Assembly: GCF_000622405.1 (NCBI RefSeq)
Contig: NZ_JASF01000005.1
Span: 1,364,001-1,428,000, forward strand
Length of the DNA stretch: 64,000 nt
Direction of reading: 5' to 3'
Source: Sulfitobacter donghicola DSW-25 = KCTC 12864 = JCM 14565
GTDB taxonomy: Bacteria; Pseudomonadota; Alphaproteobacteria; Rhodobacterales; Rhodobacteraceae
This document shows positions 29,673-39,535 of the stretch, one piece after another. The notes below the pieces were generated by a model. The model did no database searches and was not told the DNA's origin. It was given only the letters and a program-made list of their open reading frames with translations. A program made the translations under genes and the position numbers. How positions within the stretch are numbered: position 1 is the first letter of the stretch; the number at the start of each line of letters is the position of its first letter.

Positions 29673-29713
29673 TTGAGTGATCACTCAAATTATACTATTG
29701 AGCAATCACTCAA
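29673..29713. promoter_or_regulatory. Two palindromic operators, likely TetR-type
   Basis: TTGAGTGATCACTCAA (29673-29688) is a perfect 16-base palindrome; TTGAGCAATCACTCAA (29698-29713) is a near-perfect second copy with centres 25 bases apart. The interval contains TATACT, and TACAAT lies at 29723-29728, so both sites sit on the promoter of the CMD-dsbA-tetR set. The TetR regulator at 31051-31644 is the obvious candidate to bind, giving autoregulation. Confidence 0.75.
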
Positions 29714-29784
29714 ATAGAGCGATACAATCTGCATGCAACCTCGTGCCAAACGAGGCACTTGTCATACACTTAAAGGAAATGCCC

Positions 29785-30336
29785 ATGACCACCTTCACAA
29801 TCCACACTCGAGAATCCGCACCAGAAGCCTCGAAACCGCTTGTCGAAAAATCATTCGCAGCCAACGGGCGCGTACCCGGCCTGCACGGCGTTATGGCCGA
29901 AGCGCCAAACTTGCTGGAAGCCTATCAAGAGGCCCACCGCCTGTTTATGGCAAGCACATTGGACAAAGACGAGCTGACAGTCGTTTGGCAGACCATCAAT
30001 GTTGAAAACGAATGCCACTACTGTGTTCCGGCCCATACTGGCATCGCCAAGATGATGAAGGTTGATGACGCAATCACCGAAGCACTGCGCAACGAAACCC
30101 CTCTGCCAACACCCCGCCTCGAGGCGCTGCGCACATTCACCCTTCTGATGGTACGTGAGCGCGGCAACGTTCCAGAAGCCGACGTTCAGGCGTTCCTAGA
30201 CGCGGGATTTACCAATAAAAACATCCTTGAGATCATCTTGGGATATAGCCAAAAGATCATGTCAAACTATGTAAACCATTTTGCCAAAACTCCGGTTGAC
30301 CAAGTGTTCCAAAAGTTCGCTTGGGAAAAGGCCTGA
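29785..30336 (+). CDS. Carboxymuconolactone decarboxylase (AhpD-like) family protein
   Basis: 183 residues from the ATG at 29785, placed seven bases after AAGGA; an ATG six bases earlier is too close to the ribosome binding site. The AhpD-type redox motif is ECHYCVPAHTG with Cys77, Cys80 and His84. Such proteins are often alkylhydroperoxide-reducing or thiol-disulfide active; true carboxymuconolactone decarboxylases lack the CxxC, so I favour a peroxidase-like or peroxide-sensing redox role. It leads an operon with a DsbA-like thiol protein and a TetR regulator, behind two matching operators. Confidence 0.85.
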   Translation: MTTFTIHTRESAPEASKPLVEKSFAANGRVPGLHGVMAEAPNLLEAYQEAHRLFMASTLDKDELTVVWQTINVENECHYCVPAHTGIAKMMKVDDAITEALRNETPLPTPRLEALRTFTLLMVRERGNVPEADVQAFLDAGFTNKNILEIILGYSQKIMSNYVNHFAKTPVDQVFQKFAWEKA

Positions 30337-30348
30337 TCTAGACCAAAC

Positions 30349-30373
30349 TGGCCCCGCAGATTCTGTGGGGCCA
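30349..30373 (+). other. GC-rich hairpin between the CMD and DsbA-like genes
   Basis: TGGCCCCGCA (30349-30358) pairs with TGTGGGGCCA (30364-30373), ten pairs with one G-U, five-base loop. No T-run follows, so it is more likely an mRNA-stability or differential-expression element than a terminator. Confidence 0.5.
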
Positions 30374-30392
30374 ACGCCTAAAGGAAAACGAT

Positions 30393-31046
30393 ATGAATAC
30401 GTCTGACTCTCCGCTACGGATCGACATCATCTCTGATGTCATGTGCCCTTGGTGTATTATTGGTTATCGCCAATTGGCCAAAGCATTAGACGCAACCAGC
30501 GTAGAGCATGAGGTTCATTGGCATCCGTTTGAGTTAAACCCAAACATGCCCCCCGAAGGGCAAGACGGGGTTGAACATATCGCCGAGAAATATGGCGCTA
30601 CCCCAGAGCAATCTAAAGCCAACCGTAAACAGATGACCGATTTGGGCGACCAACTGGGATTCGAATTCGGGTTCCAAGACGGATTTCGGATGCACAACAC
30701 TTTCAACACGCACCAGCTGCTACATTGGGCCGAAGATCAGGACCGCAAACACGATTTAAAAATGGCGCTATTTACCGCCCATTTCACCAATCGGCGTGAC
30801 CTTTCTGACAATGCTGTTCTAGCTGATATCGCTGGCGAGATTGGTCTGGACCGCGACGAAGCCCTTGCCGTGCTGAGCGATCAGCGATTTGCCAAAAACG
30901 TGCGCGACATTGAGAACTTTTGGGTTCAACAGGGGATTCAGGGTGTGCCTGCTGTGGTATTTGACCGACAGCATTTGGTAACGGGCGCGCAAGGGGTCGA
31001 AAACTATACAAGCATCCTGAACCAGCTGGCAAAAACGGACGCTTAG
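30393..31046 (+). CDS. DsbA family oxidoreductase (FrnE-like)
   Basis: 217 residues with a thioredoxin-fold start, IDIISDVMCPWCIIGY, whose CPWC is Cys18-Cys21, and a helical insertion. FNTHQLLHWAEDQ and GIQGVPAVVF (with the cis-proline after Val) are family features. There is no signal peptide, so this is a cytoplasmic DsbA/FrnE-like protein that probably acts on small-molecule or protein thiols in oxidative stress. The ATG has AAAGGAAAACG upstream. The TetR gene starts four bases after its stop, so they are co-transcribed. Confidence 0.88.
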   Translation: MNTSDSPLRIDIISDVMCPWCIIGYRQLAKALDATSVEHEVHWHPFELNPNMPPEGQDGVEHIAEKYGATPEQSKANRKQMTDLGDQLGFEFGFQDGFRMHNTFNTHQLLHWAEDQDRKHDLKMALFTAHFTNRRDLSDNAVLADIAGEIGLDRDEALAVLSDQRFAKNVRDIENFWVQQGIQGVPAVVFDRQHLVTGAQGVENYTSILNQLAKTDA

Positions 31047-31050
31047 GAAA

Positions 31051-31644
31051 ATGTCACGCGCTGCCCCTTATGACCGCGAAAAGTCGCTTGATGCTGCATT
31101 GTCGGTTTTCTGGACCAAAGGGTACCATGCGACATCTCTCAAGGATCTTGAGACCGCTTTGGCGATGAAACCAGGTAGCATTTATGCCGCGTTCAAAAGC
31201 AAGGAAAACCTCTACCTTTTGGCTTTGGAGCGGTATTTTATGAAATCCCGCAACGGGTTTCGCAAACAGGCGGAAAACGCGCTCTCACCCCTGCAAATCC
31301 TTGCAGACCACCTGCGGGCCTTTCCTGCGCTTGACGATGATGATGCAGCAAAACAAGCCTGCATGCTAACCAAGACCCTCGTCGACACGAGGTCAACGGA
31401 CAATGTGCTGGCCGATCAGACCCGCCAATACATGCGGGAAATGAGGGAAGAGTTCGGCAAAGTCTTTCACGCTGCTCTTGGTAAAGGAGAGCTGCCAGAC
31501 AACGCCGATACCATGCGGCTAGCACGGCGTTATCAGGCCAACCTGACCGCGCTGCGCCTAGAGATCCATCAAGGCACAAAACAGGACGAGCTGGTTCAGC
31601 TTGCCGATGATATGGCCCGCGAAGTAGAAATGCTGAGGCCTTAA
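31051..31644 (+). CDS. TetR/AcrR family transcriptional regulator
   Basis: 197 residues. The N-terminal helix-turn-helix is clear: ALSVFWTKGYHATSLKDLE followed by MKPGSIYAAFKSKENLYLLAL, roughly residues 12-55. The C-terminal ligand domain is helical (TLVDTRSTDNVLADQTRQYM). It is the last gene of the CMD-dsbA-like operon, and the palindromes at 29673-29713 are the expected binding sites. The effector is unknown; the partner genes suggest an electrophile or oxidant. It converges with the copper ATPase gene. Confidence 0.9.
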   Translation: MSRAAPYDREKSLDAALSVFWTKGYHATSLKDLETALAMKPGSIYAAFKSKENLYLLALERYFMKSRNGFRKQAENALSPLQILADHLRAFPALDDDDAAKQACMLTKTLVDTRSTDNVLADQTRQYMREMREEFGKVFHAALGKGELPDNADTMRLARRYQANLTALRLEIHQGTKQDELVQLADDMAREVEMLRP

Positions 31645-31656
31645 AGGGTCAGGCTA

Positions 31657-33888
31657 CTAGAACGCCATCTTGCGCAGCCGCAACGCATTGCTAAGCACAA
31701 AGAGAGACGAAAGCCCCATAGCCGCGGCCGCCAACCCTGGTGACAGCAAGAGACCAAACAGCGGGTATAGCAGACCAGCCGCCACCGGAATAAGCGCAAC
31801 ATTATACCCAAACGCCCATGCCAGATTTTGCCTGATATTTAGCATGGTTTTCTGCGAAGCATTCACCGCAACAGCAACGGCCGTCGGGTCACCAGCCATC
31901 AAGACAACATCGGCAGCATCCATCGCGATATCTGTACCAGTACCAACGGCAACGCCGATATCAGCATGCGCCAAGGCGGGAGCATCGTTGATCCCATCGC
32001 CAACGAATGCCACTACATCCCCATCCTTGCGCAAACTATCCAGCGCCTGAATTTTTCCTTCGGGTAAAACGTCAGAGATTGTCGTTTCAATCCCTAACTC
32101 ATCAGCAAGATGCTCTACCGCTTCTTTGCCATCCCCACTAATCAGCGCGACCCTCAGCCCACGTTGTTTGAGCGTTGAGATTGCAGCCTTCGCGCTAGGC
32201 TTGACCGTGTCGGCGACCGCAAGCATGGCCAACGGATCACCACCCTGAGATGCAAAGAAAACAGTCTGACCTTTTGCCAGCGCCTCTGCACGAGGTTGCG
32301 CGAATTCTGACAGGTCTACCCCCATTTCAACAAGCCAGCTGTATTTCCCTACGCAAATTTCAACATCTTCGATTTTGCCTTTCACCCCATGGCCGGGAAC
32401 GGCAATCGCATCTTTTGTCGTTGGAATATCCAATCCCTCAGCCGCCTCGATCATAGCTTTTGCTGCTGGATGCTGAGAGGACATTTCAACCGCTGCAATC
32501 CGGGAAAGGGCCGTGTTTTTGTCGGCCTCTTTAGCGGGCAAAATTTGCACCAATGTTGGATGGCCTTCGGTCAAAGTACCCGTTTTGTCAAAGGCAACCA
32601 ACGTCGCGTTTTGCAAATGCTGCAACGCATTCCCTGTCCGAAACAGCACGCCCAGCTCGGCTGCGCGGCCTGTGCCGATCATAATGGACGTCGGCGTGGC
32701 CAATCCCATTGCGCAAGGACATGCAATGATCAGAACGGACACCCCCACAACCAACATAAAGGGCAGTTTAGGTTCTGGGCCCAGTAGCCCCCAGATCACC
32801 ATGGTCAGAACCGCAGCGACCAACACTGCCGGAACAAACCACAAGGTAATACGGTCCACCAACGCTTGGATCGGGAGGCGGGTCGCCTGCGCCGTTTCAA
32901 CCAACTGGATGATTTGCGCCAATTTAGTATCGCTACCCGTGGCTGTCGCACGGCAGATCAATGTGCCTTCGGCGTTAACTGTGCCGCCGGTAACGATGTC
33001 CCCAACGCCTTTGGTGACGGGCATCGGTTCACCCGTGAGCATGCTTTGATCCACATCGCTGGTGCCTTCGACCACCTCTCCGTCAGCGGCGATCCGTTCA
33101 CCTGCGCGCACCATAAACCGTTGGCCAGCCGCCAGATCAGCCAAAGGGCGCTCCTCCCAATTGCCATCCACCTCAACGCGCACCAGATCAGGGCGCAGGC
33201 CGATTAGCCGTTCAATGGCTGCCCCTGTGCGTGTCTTTGCACGGGCCTCCAGCCAGCGGCCCAACAGGATCAACACAACGATCACACAGGCGGATTCAAA
33301 ATAGACTGCCCGTGATTGTTCGGGCAGCAGCTCGGGCGCGGCCAAAACAAAAGCCGAGTATAGGAACGCCGCACCCGTTCCCAACGCAACAAGGCTGTTC
33401 ATATCCGGCGCGCCACGGAACAGCGCGGGAATGCCACGGCGGAAAAACCTGAACCCAGGGCCAAGCAGTAAAACAGCAGTCAAAACGGATTGAAGCTGCC
33501 ACGAGGTTTCGGTGCCGATGCTGTTATGAATCGCGTGGTGCATAGCAGGAAACAGGTGGCTGCCCATTTCCAGAATGAACACAGGCAAAGCCAAAGCAGC
33601 CGCAAGCAGAGTTGCCCAGCGCAGTGCAACAACATCGTTTTCCTTGGCTTCGCGGCGCGCTGCTGCGTCCTCGTCTTCCTTCAAGGCACCAGGATAGCCA
33701 GCTTTTTCTAGGGCGGTAAAAGCTGCTTTTAGGGATTTGGCGGTGGTGGCGGTAAACTGTGCCGATTCATCTGCAAAATTTACGGCGGCATCTTCGATAC
33801 CTTCAACGCTATCCAGCGCCTTTTGGGCGCGCGCGGCGCAACCGCCGCACGTCATGTTTTCAACACGGATTTGGAATGTATCAGACAT
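31657..33888 (-). CDS. copA: Copper-exporting P1B-type ATPase
   Basis: 743 residues. One N-terminal HMA domain with metal site CGGC (Cys14, Cys17), then eight membrane spans. The ion site CPC is at 390-392, the phosphorylated aspartate in DKTGTLT (from 434), the SQHPAAKA motif in the N domain and [14 protein letters not shown] in the hinge. Cu(I)-specific transmembrane residues are visible: YN in TM7 ([10 protein letters not shown]) and MxxSS in TM8 ([10 protein letters not shown]). It should export Cu(I) from the cytoplasm. It lies 41 bases downstream of the HemY-like gene and converges with the TetR gene. Confidence 0.93.
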   Translation of the reverse strand: MSDTFQIRVENMTCGGCAARAQKALDSVEGIEDAAVNFADESAQFTATTAKSLKAAFTALEKAGYPGALKEDEDAAARREAKENDVVALRWATLLAAALALPVFILEMGSHLFPAMHHAIHNSIGTETSWQLQSVLTAVLLLGPGFRFFRRGIPALFRGAPDMNSLVALGTGAAFLYSAFVLAAPELLPEQSRAVYFESACVIVVLILLGRWLEARAKTRTGAAIERLIGLRPDLVRVEVDGNWEERPLADLAAGQRFMVRAGERIAADGEVVEGTSDVDQSMLTGEPMPVTKGVGDIVTGGTVNAEGTLICRATATGSDTKLAQIIQLVETAQATRLPIQALVDRITLWFVPAVLVAAVLTMVIWGLLGPEPKLPFMLVVGVSVLIIACPCAMGLATPTSIMIGTGRAAELGVLFRTGNALQHLQNATLVAFDKTGTLTEGHPTLVQILPAKEADKNTALSRIAAVEMSSQHPAAKAMIEAAEGLDIPTTKDAIAVPGHGVKGKIEDVEICVGKYSWLVEMGVDLSEFAQPRAEALAKGQTVFFASQGGDPLAMLAVADTVKPSAKAAISTLKQRGLRVALISGDGKEAVEHLADELGIETTISDVLPEGKIQALDSLRKDGDVVAFVGDGINDAPALAHADIGVAVGTGTDIAMDAADVVLMAGDPTAVAVAVNASQKTMLNIRQNLAWAFGYNVALIPVAAGLLYPLFGLLLSPGLAAAAMGLSSLFVLSNALRLRKMAF

Positions 33889-33929
33889 TATGCGCCCCTA
33901 TTCAGGACGGCGTAACCGAAAGCTATCGG

Positions 33930-35426
33930 TTACTTTGCGTCCTTTTCTTCACTATCTTCAGATGTCGCTTCTGCTTCTATAATCTCAGCGTCTTGGATCG
34001 TCACGTCTTCTTCGGACACTGCGACATTTTCTACATCCGAGTTATCTTCGAGCGCGCCAACGATCAGTGGCAACATCTGTGTCCCCGTGGGAGAAGCCAC
34101 TTCGGAATGAGGTGGGCGCTTCCATTCCAACGTATCAAAGCTGGAACAGTTATCGCAAATCGGCTTCCATTCGTTATGGATCTGCTGGCAGTTGCTGCAA
34201 ACCCATTGTGGCCCACGCGGCACAACGATGGCCCGCGCCAGCCAGCCTTTTACGACGGAATCTGATGCCCCTTCTCCGCGCTCGATCGCTGCCATCAATG
34301 TGACGGAACGGGCATCCGGATCGGTTTCAACCAAATCACCCAAGGCACGACGTGCAGCGGGGAAATCTTCGTTTGCGATATTCAGTTCGGCCAGCAGCAT
34401 TTTGGTTTCGGGGTGATCCGACTGTACCTTTGTCAACGCAGCAAAACGTTTGATCCGCGCAGTCGGCGTTTCATCTGGCGCAATCGCGGCAAAAGCAGCC
34501 GCCAAATCAGGATGGGGGCAAGCCTCCCATGCCTTTTTCAAAACACGTGTAGCATAACGCGGCTTGCCTTGTGTGATATAACCCTGCGCAGCCAAAACAG
34601 CCGCTGGAATCAGATCAGGCGACAGGCGGTTCGCTTCAATCGCGGTCTCACGCTTTTCGATCGAACTATCATCCGCCAAAATATCCTGAGCAGCAGACAA
34701 AGCCAAAACAGCATCGCGGCGTTTATGAAGATCGCGCGGGATCTGGCCATTGCGAAGTTTTGTGCTGAGCGTTTTGCGCGCGCCAACCCAATCTTCTTTT
34801 TCAGCCTGAAGGCGCAGCAGAACGTCTCCGGTGTCTTGGTGCTTTGGCTTAATCGCAAATGCTTTTTCAGCCAGTTGCAAAGCGGTTTCATCATCACCCG
34901 CTGCCAGCTTTTGTTTCATGATACCACGGACACCAACAAAACGCGTTTGTTCGTTTTCCACCAGCTTGCGATAGGTTTCTTCGGCTTTGCGTGTATCGCC
35001 TGCCATTTCGGCGGCTTGTGCGGTCAGCAGGTTCGTTAGCTCTGGTTTGTTCAGATATTTGTCGGCTTTGGCTGCTTTGGCTAGCGCCACACTACCTTCG
35101 CCGCTGGCAAGTGCCATCAAACCTTCGGACAGGGCGTTAAACCCTTTGCGTTCGCGGTTGCGGTCAAAATAGCGCGAAATCGCCGTCTCATCACCGTTGA
35201 GGAATTTCACAAATGCGAACAGCAGCGCCAGAAGTTTGAGCAGAACCCAAACCGCAAAAACCAGCAACACCAACAGCAATACAGATTCCAATGGGCCAGG
35301 GTTTAACTCTTGTCCAAAGGCGCGAATTTGCAAACCACCTTCTGCCTCAAGAAGAAAACCAGCACCCCATGCAAGGGCGCCAACAACGCCAACGAAAAGG
35401 ATGATTTTGAATAGGGACCAGAGCAT
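33930..35426 (-). CDS. HemY-like membrane TPR protein with C-terminal metal-ribbon
   Basis: 498 residues. Two N-terminal membrane spans (about 1-25 and 45-70) are followed by HemY_N-type and TPR-like helices. Near the C-terminus is WVCSNCQQIHNEWKPICDNCSSFDTLEW, split here as CSNC and CDNC pairs, a rubredoxin/zinc-ribbon-like module, followed by an acidic tail. HemY-domain proteins are tied to tetrapyrrole metabolism by gene neighbourhood only; hemD is two genes upstream. The architecture of membrane anchor, TPR and metal ribbon recalls LapB. The start ATG at 35426 follows the mitofilin-like gene by ten bases. Confidence 0.82.
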   Translation of the reverse strand: MLWSLFKIILFVGVVGALAWGAGFLLEAEGGLQIRAFGQELNPGPLESVLLLVLLVFAVWVLLKLLALLFAFVKFLNGDETAISRYFDRNRERKGFNALSEGLMALASGEGSVALAKAAKADKYLNKPELTNLLTAQAAEMAGDTRKAEETYRKLVENEQTRFVGVRGIMKQKLAAGDDETALQLAEKAFAIKPKHQDTGDVLLRLQAEKEDWVGARKTLSTKLRNGQIPRDLHKRRDAVLALSAAQDILADDSSIEKRETAIEANRLSPDLIPAAVLAAQGYITQGKPRYATRVLKKAWEACPHPDLAAAFAAIAPDETPTARIKRFAALTKVQSDHPETKMLLAELNIANEDFPAARRALGDLVETDPDARSVTLMAAIERGEGASDSVVKGWLARAIVVPRGPQWVCSNCQQIHNEWKPICDNCSSFDTLEWKRPPHSEVASPTGTQMLPLIVGALEDNSDVENVAVSEEDVTIQDAEIIEAEATSEDSEEKDAK

Positions 35427-35436
35427 AATGTATTCC

Positions 35437-36639
35437 TTAGTCTGCCGTCAGGCGTTGTGCCAAAGCATCTGCAGCCGAACGCGCGGCAACACGCGCATCA
35501 GCCTGTCCGCGCCAATCTGCAATAGCAGCCAGCGCTTCTTCGGGCAGGGTATCAAGTTCAGTCAATGTGGCGACAAGATCACCGTTCTTTATTGCGGCCT
35601 CTGCACGCGAAAGAACCGCATCAGGATCATCCCCCTCACGCGGCGCGATGGAACGCGCCCCAAGCGAGCGTTTTAGGAAACCACCCAATCCTTGCTGGCC
35701 ATCCCCGACATTGGATGCCCGCGCAACAGCAAGCGCTGCGCGCGCCTGATCGGGGAATTCAGATTGAAGAGCGCTGAGCGTCGCAACACCCTCGGATGCA
35801 GCAGCGTCCAATGCCGGATCAATCTCACCCAGATCCAATTCCTGCAATGCCGCCAGCTCTTCGGCAAATGGTTGGCCTGAGTCGATGGCAGAAACGATTT
35901 TTGTAATCGCGGCCTGCGCATTCGCTTCCCGCGCAGCATCAGCTGTGGCTTGCTCAACTGTTTTGGCATTGTTGAGCAGTGCTTCGATTTCACCGCGCTG
36001 AGTTTCAACAGATGATTTAAGCGTCTCTAGTTCAGCTGCATATGCAGCAGCCGCGTCAGCATCCACGCCATCAGGCACAACAATTGCCGGACGTTCTTCC
36101 AAGGCTGCGATCCGCTTTTCAACGTCGCTCAGCTGCGCTTCAATTGGTGAAAAATCGATTTCAGGGATTTCCACCTCTTCCAAAGCGGCAAGGCGTTCTT
36201 GCTGCGCGTTCAGATCACTGCGCAACTTGGTGGTAATGTCAGCATCGCCGTTGCCAAAGATATCCATCTCGGCGGCCATGAACCCCAGCCCGCCAGCAAT
36301 TACACCGCCCAGAACCAGAGGGAAAAACCGGCCGCCTTGTTTTTGCTCTACAGGGGCAACTACTGGCGCTGGTTCTTGAACGGGAGCTTCAACAGCTTCG
36401 GAAATCTGTTCAACTGTGGCCTCGGCATCCTCGACCACATCTTTGACCGTATCATCACTTGCAGCAGCATCCGCGATTACGTCTTCCGGTGCCGCTTCCA
36501 CCTGATCGCTCTCTTCTGTTGAAGATGTATCAATGGGTGTTTCTTCTTCGACGATTACAGCGTCTTCGATCTTGGTTTCCTCTGCCTTGCTCTTCGTCGA
36601 TTTTCTCTTTGAAGGGCTGGATTTCTTGGATGACGCCAC
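35437..36639 (-). CDS. Mitofilin-like (COG4223) membrane coiled-coil protein
   Basis: About 400 residues. A lysine/serine-rich N-terminus and a long acidic Ala/Glu/Pro region precede one membrane span (FFPLVLGGVIAGGLGFMAA), a coiled coil (QERLAALEEVEIPEI, DVEKRIAALEERP) and a C-terminal domain with REGDDPDAVLSRAEAAIKNGDL, as in bacterial Mic60/mitofilin homologues. I prefer the GTG at 36639 (ASSKKSSPSKRKS after it), because GAAAAGG lies eight bases upstream; a TTG ten codons earlier is the alternative. The alphaproteobacterial homologue shapes intracytoplasmic membranes. Placement between hemD and the HemY-like gene is the usual alphaproteobacterial order. Confidence 0.82.
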   Translation of the reverse strand: MASSKKSSPSKRKSTKSKAEETKIEDAVIVEEETPIDTSSTEESDQVEAAPEDVIADAAASDDTVKDVVEDAEATVEQISEAVEAPVQEPAPVVAPVEQKQGGRFFPLVLGGVIAGGLGFMAAEMDIFGNGDADITTKLRSDLNAQQERLAALEEVEIPEIDFSPIEAQLSDVEKRIAALEERPAIVVPDGVDADAAAAYAAELETLKSSVETQRGEIEALLNNAKTVEQATADAAREANAQAAITKIVSAIDSGQPFAEELAALQELDLGEIDPALDAAASEGVATLSALQSEFPDQARAALAVARASNVGDGQQGLGGFLKRSLGARSIAPREGDDPDAVLSRAEAAIKNGDLVATLTELDTLPEEALAAIADWRGQADARVAARSAADALAQRLTAD

Positions 36640-36712
36640 GACATATACCTTTTCGATTCTTGCTGGCAAAACTACGCCAGCTTTGCAACCTTATCTGGCA
36701 TCTTCAAGCCCC

Positions 36713-37414
36713 TCAAGGTCGGGAAAGTGCCTTGCAAAGGTTTTCGACCTCTTTACGGATATATACTGCTTGGGGCGTTGACATTATGAGCATCTCTAAT
36801 GGGTTTTCCCCGCTAAATGGCGCTGCTACGGCCTCGCTTAGCGCGACAATATGCGCATTTTCAAACCGCCCTTTTGCTTGGCCCACCAATATCTTTGCCG
36901 TCCTCGGCGAGAAGACTGGCAAGATGCAGGGGGATGATAGCGCAACCAGCGCATCCTGAGGCAAATCCAAAGCAATTTGGTCATAGATCGCCACATAGCG
37001 CGTGCGGATACCTGCGGCTGTAAGGCTCTGGGCGACTTCCCCGCGTGTATGAACGCCAGCTAAATGCACCAAATTTTGCTCTGGGGGCTGATTGCATAAA
37101 TTTTGAATCAAATCTTTCGCGGTTACCCCGACCTGTTTTGCCTTCCAACCATGATCCATGGCACATCGTGTTGTTCTTTCGCCAACACAATACGCGGTCC
37201 TACCCTGCCCTTTTGGCGCAAATCGAACACCGTTTGCCGAAGTAAAGATTGCTGCCTCATCCGGTGAAATGGAACATGGTTCATTGGTTGCTCCGATCTC
37301 CAACAAGGGCGCAATAACCAGTTCAACGGCCCCTATCGCTGCGGGGTCCAACGCGGCAGCAAAAGCTTCGGCGTCAGCGCGCGGTCTGGTCAGGATCAGT
37401 TTAGGCAGTACCAT
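36713..37414 (-). CDS. hemD: Uroporphyrinogen-III synthase
   Basis: 233 residues. It closes and inverts ring D of hydroxymethylbilane, the branch point to heme, siroheme, cobalamin and bacteriochlorophyll. The family diverges strongly in sequence; recognisable parts are the start [54 protein letters not shown] and [13 protein letters not shown]. It is first of a minus-strand set hemD-mitofilin-hemY-like-copA and is divergent from tsaD, 84 bases away, the normal arrangement in this family of bacteria. Confidence 0.88.
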   Translation of the reverse strand: MVLPKLILTRPRADAEAFAAALDPAAIGAVELVIAPLLEIGATNEPCSISPDEAAIFTSANGVRFAPKGQGRTAYCVGERTTRCAMDHGWKAKQVGVTAKDLIQNLCNQPPEQNLVHLAGVHTRGEVAQSLTAAGIRTRYVAIYDQIALDLPQDALVALSSPCILPVFSPRTAKILVGQAKGRFENAHIVALSEAVAAPFSGENPLEMLIMSTPQAVYIRKEVENLCKALSRP

Positions 37415-37498
37415 AGGCCGTTATGCTCTCAGGATTGTTTGCCGAGCGCTAGAGTGTTACCTGCCCAGTATCTCATTCGCAACGGAAACTACTCTCTT

Positions 37499-38584
37499 AT
37501 GACCGCAATGACGATCCTTGGTATTGAAAGCAGTTGCGATGACACCGCAGCTGCGGTTTTGCGTGGACAGGCTGGCGACGCAAAAGTCCTGTCGTCTGTT
37601 GTGATGGGCCAAACTGCGTTGCACGCTAATTTCGGCGGTGTCGTCCCCGAAATTGCAGCACGTGCCCATGCCGAAAAGCTGGATCACTGCGTAAAGCAGG
37701 CCTTGGACGAAGCTGATCTGGGGTTGGGTGATATCGATGCTGTTGCAGTCACGGCTGGTCCAGGATTGATCGGCGGAGTGGTCTCGGGCGTGATGTGCGC
37801 CAAGGGCATTGCGCTGGCCCGTGGCCTCCCTCTGTATGGTGTGAACCATTTAGCAGGTCATGCGCTTACGCCGCGCCTGACTGACCATGTCACCTTTCCC
37901 TATCTCATGCTGTTGGTTTCTGGCGGCCACTGCCAGTTCTTGATCGTATCCGGCCCTGATGCGTTTAAGCGACTAGGCGGTACAATTGATGATGCCCCCG
38001 GCGAGGCGTTCGACAAAGTCGCCCGCCTGATCGCATTACCCCAACCCGGTGGTCCGTCGATAGAACAGCGCGCAAAAGCGGGTGATCCCAAACGTTTCAA
38101 ATTGCCCCGCCCACTATTGGACCGCGCGGGATGCGACATGTCATTTTCCGGCTTAAAGACAGCTGTCTTGCGCCAACGTGACAGCCTGCTTGTTGATGGC
38201 GCAATGGCAGCCCAAGATCAGGCAGATTTGGCTGCAGGTTTTCAGGCTGCGGTTGTTGATGTTCTTGCTGAAAAAACACGCCGTGCCTTGGCGGAATATG
38301 CGCCGCTTGCTGACGTGCGAAGCATTTGCGTGGCTGGCGGTGTGGCTGCGAATATGGCCATTCGCGGCGCTTTGGAAACTGTCGCACAAGAAATTGATGC
38401 GGCCTTTGTTGCGCCCCCGCTTGCGCTGTGTACGGATAACGCAGCGATGATCGCCTATGCCGCGTTAGAGCAGATGGCATCACGTGAACCAGACGGTATG
38501 GCGCTTTCTGCGCGACCAAGATGGCCATTGGATCAGACGTCGCCTTCTATGTTGGGCAGCGGCAAAAAAGGGGCAAAAGCATGA
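37499..38584 (+). CDS. tsaD: tRNA N6-threonylcarbamoyladenosine synthase subunit TsaD
   Basis: 361 residues from the ATG at 37499 ([20 protein letters not shown]). A second ATG three codons later is also possible. TsaD catalyses transfer of threonylcarbamoyl to A37 of ANN-decoding tRNAs. ASKHA and metal motifs: [29 protein letters not shown] with the metal histidines, GGHCQFL, and the late [10 protein letters not shown] with the metal aspartate. TsaE, its partner, is encoded near 49112. gpsA overlaps its stop (ATGA). Confidence 0.95.
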   Translation: MTAMTILGIESSCDDTAAAVLRGQAGDAKVLSSVVMGQTALHANFGGVVPEIAARAHAEKLDHCVKQALDEADLGLGDIDAVAVTAGPGLIGGVVSGVMCAKGIALARGLPLYGVNHLAGHALTPRLTDHVTFPYLMLLVSGGHCQFLIVSGPDAFKRLGGTIDDAPGEAFDKVARLIALPQPGGPSIEQRAKAGDPKRFKLPRPLLDRAGCDMSFSGLKTAVLRQRDSLLVDGAMAAQDQADLAAGFQAAVVDVLAEKTRRALAEYAPLADVRSICVAGGVAANMAIRGALETVAQEIDAAFVAPPLALCTDNAAMIAYAALEQMASREPDGMALSARPRWPLDQTSPSMLGSGKKGAKA

Positions 38585-39534
38585 GCGTCAGTGTTTTAGG
38601 TGCGGGTGCATTTGGGACAGCCCTTGCCATCGCCTTGGCTGGCCAAGGGGCCATTACCCTTTGGGCGCGCGATGCGGGTGATATGCAAAGCAAAAGGGAA
38701 AATACCAGACGGCTTCCTGATTGCCGATTTCCCGATCAGCTAACAGTAACCCCAGACCTGGATGAAGCAGCAAAAGCAGACATCATCCTGCTGGCTGTTC
38801 CGATGCAACAACTCCGTGGATTTCTAGCTGACAACGCAAACCTGTTGTCTGGCAAAGCCCTCGTCGCCTGCTGCAAAGGTGTCGAGCTGAGCACTGGTGT
38901 TGGCCCCATCCAGATCATCACCCAAGAAGTGCCAAACGCCCAAGCTGCGATCCTAACTGGCCCCAGTTTTGCGGCGGACATCGCCCGTGGCCTGCCCACC
39001 GCATTAACCATCGCAGCCGCGAAAGATAACGTGGCCAAAATGTTGCAAGAGGCGTTGACGACTCCGTCACTTCGTCTTTACCGCACCACAGATACAATCG
39101 GTGCCGAACTGGGCGGCGCGTTAAAGAATGTCGTCGCGATCGCCTGCGGCACGGCAATGGGTGCTGGTATGGGCGAAAGCGCACGCGCCGCTTTGATGAC
39201 GCGCGGTTACGCAGAAATGCAGCGCATGGCGGCCTATCGTGGAGCTGATCCCGAAACGCTGGCTGGCCTGTCTGGGTTCGGAGACCTTACCCTCACCTGT
39301 ACCTCTGAAGGATCACGGAATTACTGCCTTGGCCTTAGCTTGGGCCGAGGAGAGGCATTTGACCCCAGCACCACAACCGAGGGCGCCGCAACAGCGCATG
39401 CCGTTGCCAAGGTGGCAAAAGACGCTGGGCTGGAAATGCCCATCACAATGGCCGTTGCTGGCCTGTTGGATAAATCGTTAGATGTAAAAGCAGCAGTTAA
39501 TAGCCTGCTGAACAGACCCCTAAAGGAAGAATGA
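38581..39534 (+). CDS. gpsA: Glycerol-3-phosphate dehydrogenase [NAD(P)+]
   Basis: 317 residues from the ATG at 38581, overlapping the tsaD stop by four bases. It reduces dihydroxyacetone phosphate to glycerol-3-phosphate for phospholipid synthesis. The NAD loop is [12 protein letters not shown], then [12 protein letters not shown], the catalytic lysine in [13 protein letters not shown] and [18 protein letters not shown]. The start of the longer open frame to 38521 lies in tsaD and is not used. It is followed within two bases by the YciI-like gene. Confidence 0.95.
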   Translation: MSVSVLGAGAFGTALAIALAGQGAITLWARDAGDMQSKRENTRRLPDCRFPDQLTVTPDLDEAAKADIILLAVPMQQLRGFLADNANLLSGKALVACCKGVELSTGVGPIQIITQEVPNAQAAILTGPSFAADIARGLPTALTIAAAKDNVAKMLQEALTTPSLRLYRTTDTIGAELGGALKNVVAIACGTAMGAGMGESARAALMTRGYAEMQRMAAYRGADPETLAGLSGFGDLTLTCTSEGSRNYCLGLSLGRGEAFDPSTTTEGAATAHAVAKVAKDAGLEMPITMAVAGLLDKSLDVKAAVNSLLNRPLKEE

Positions 39535-39535
39535 T

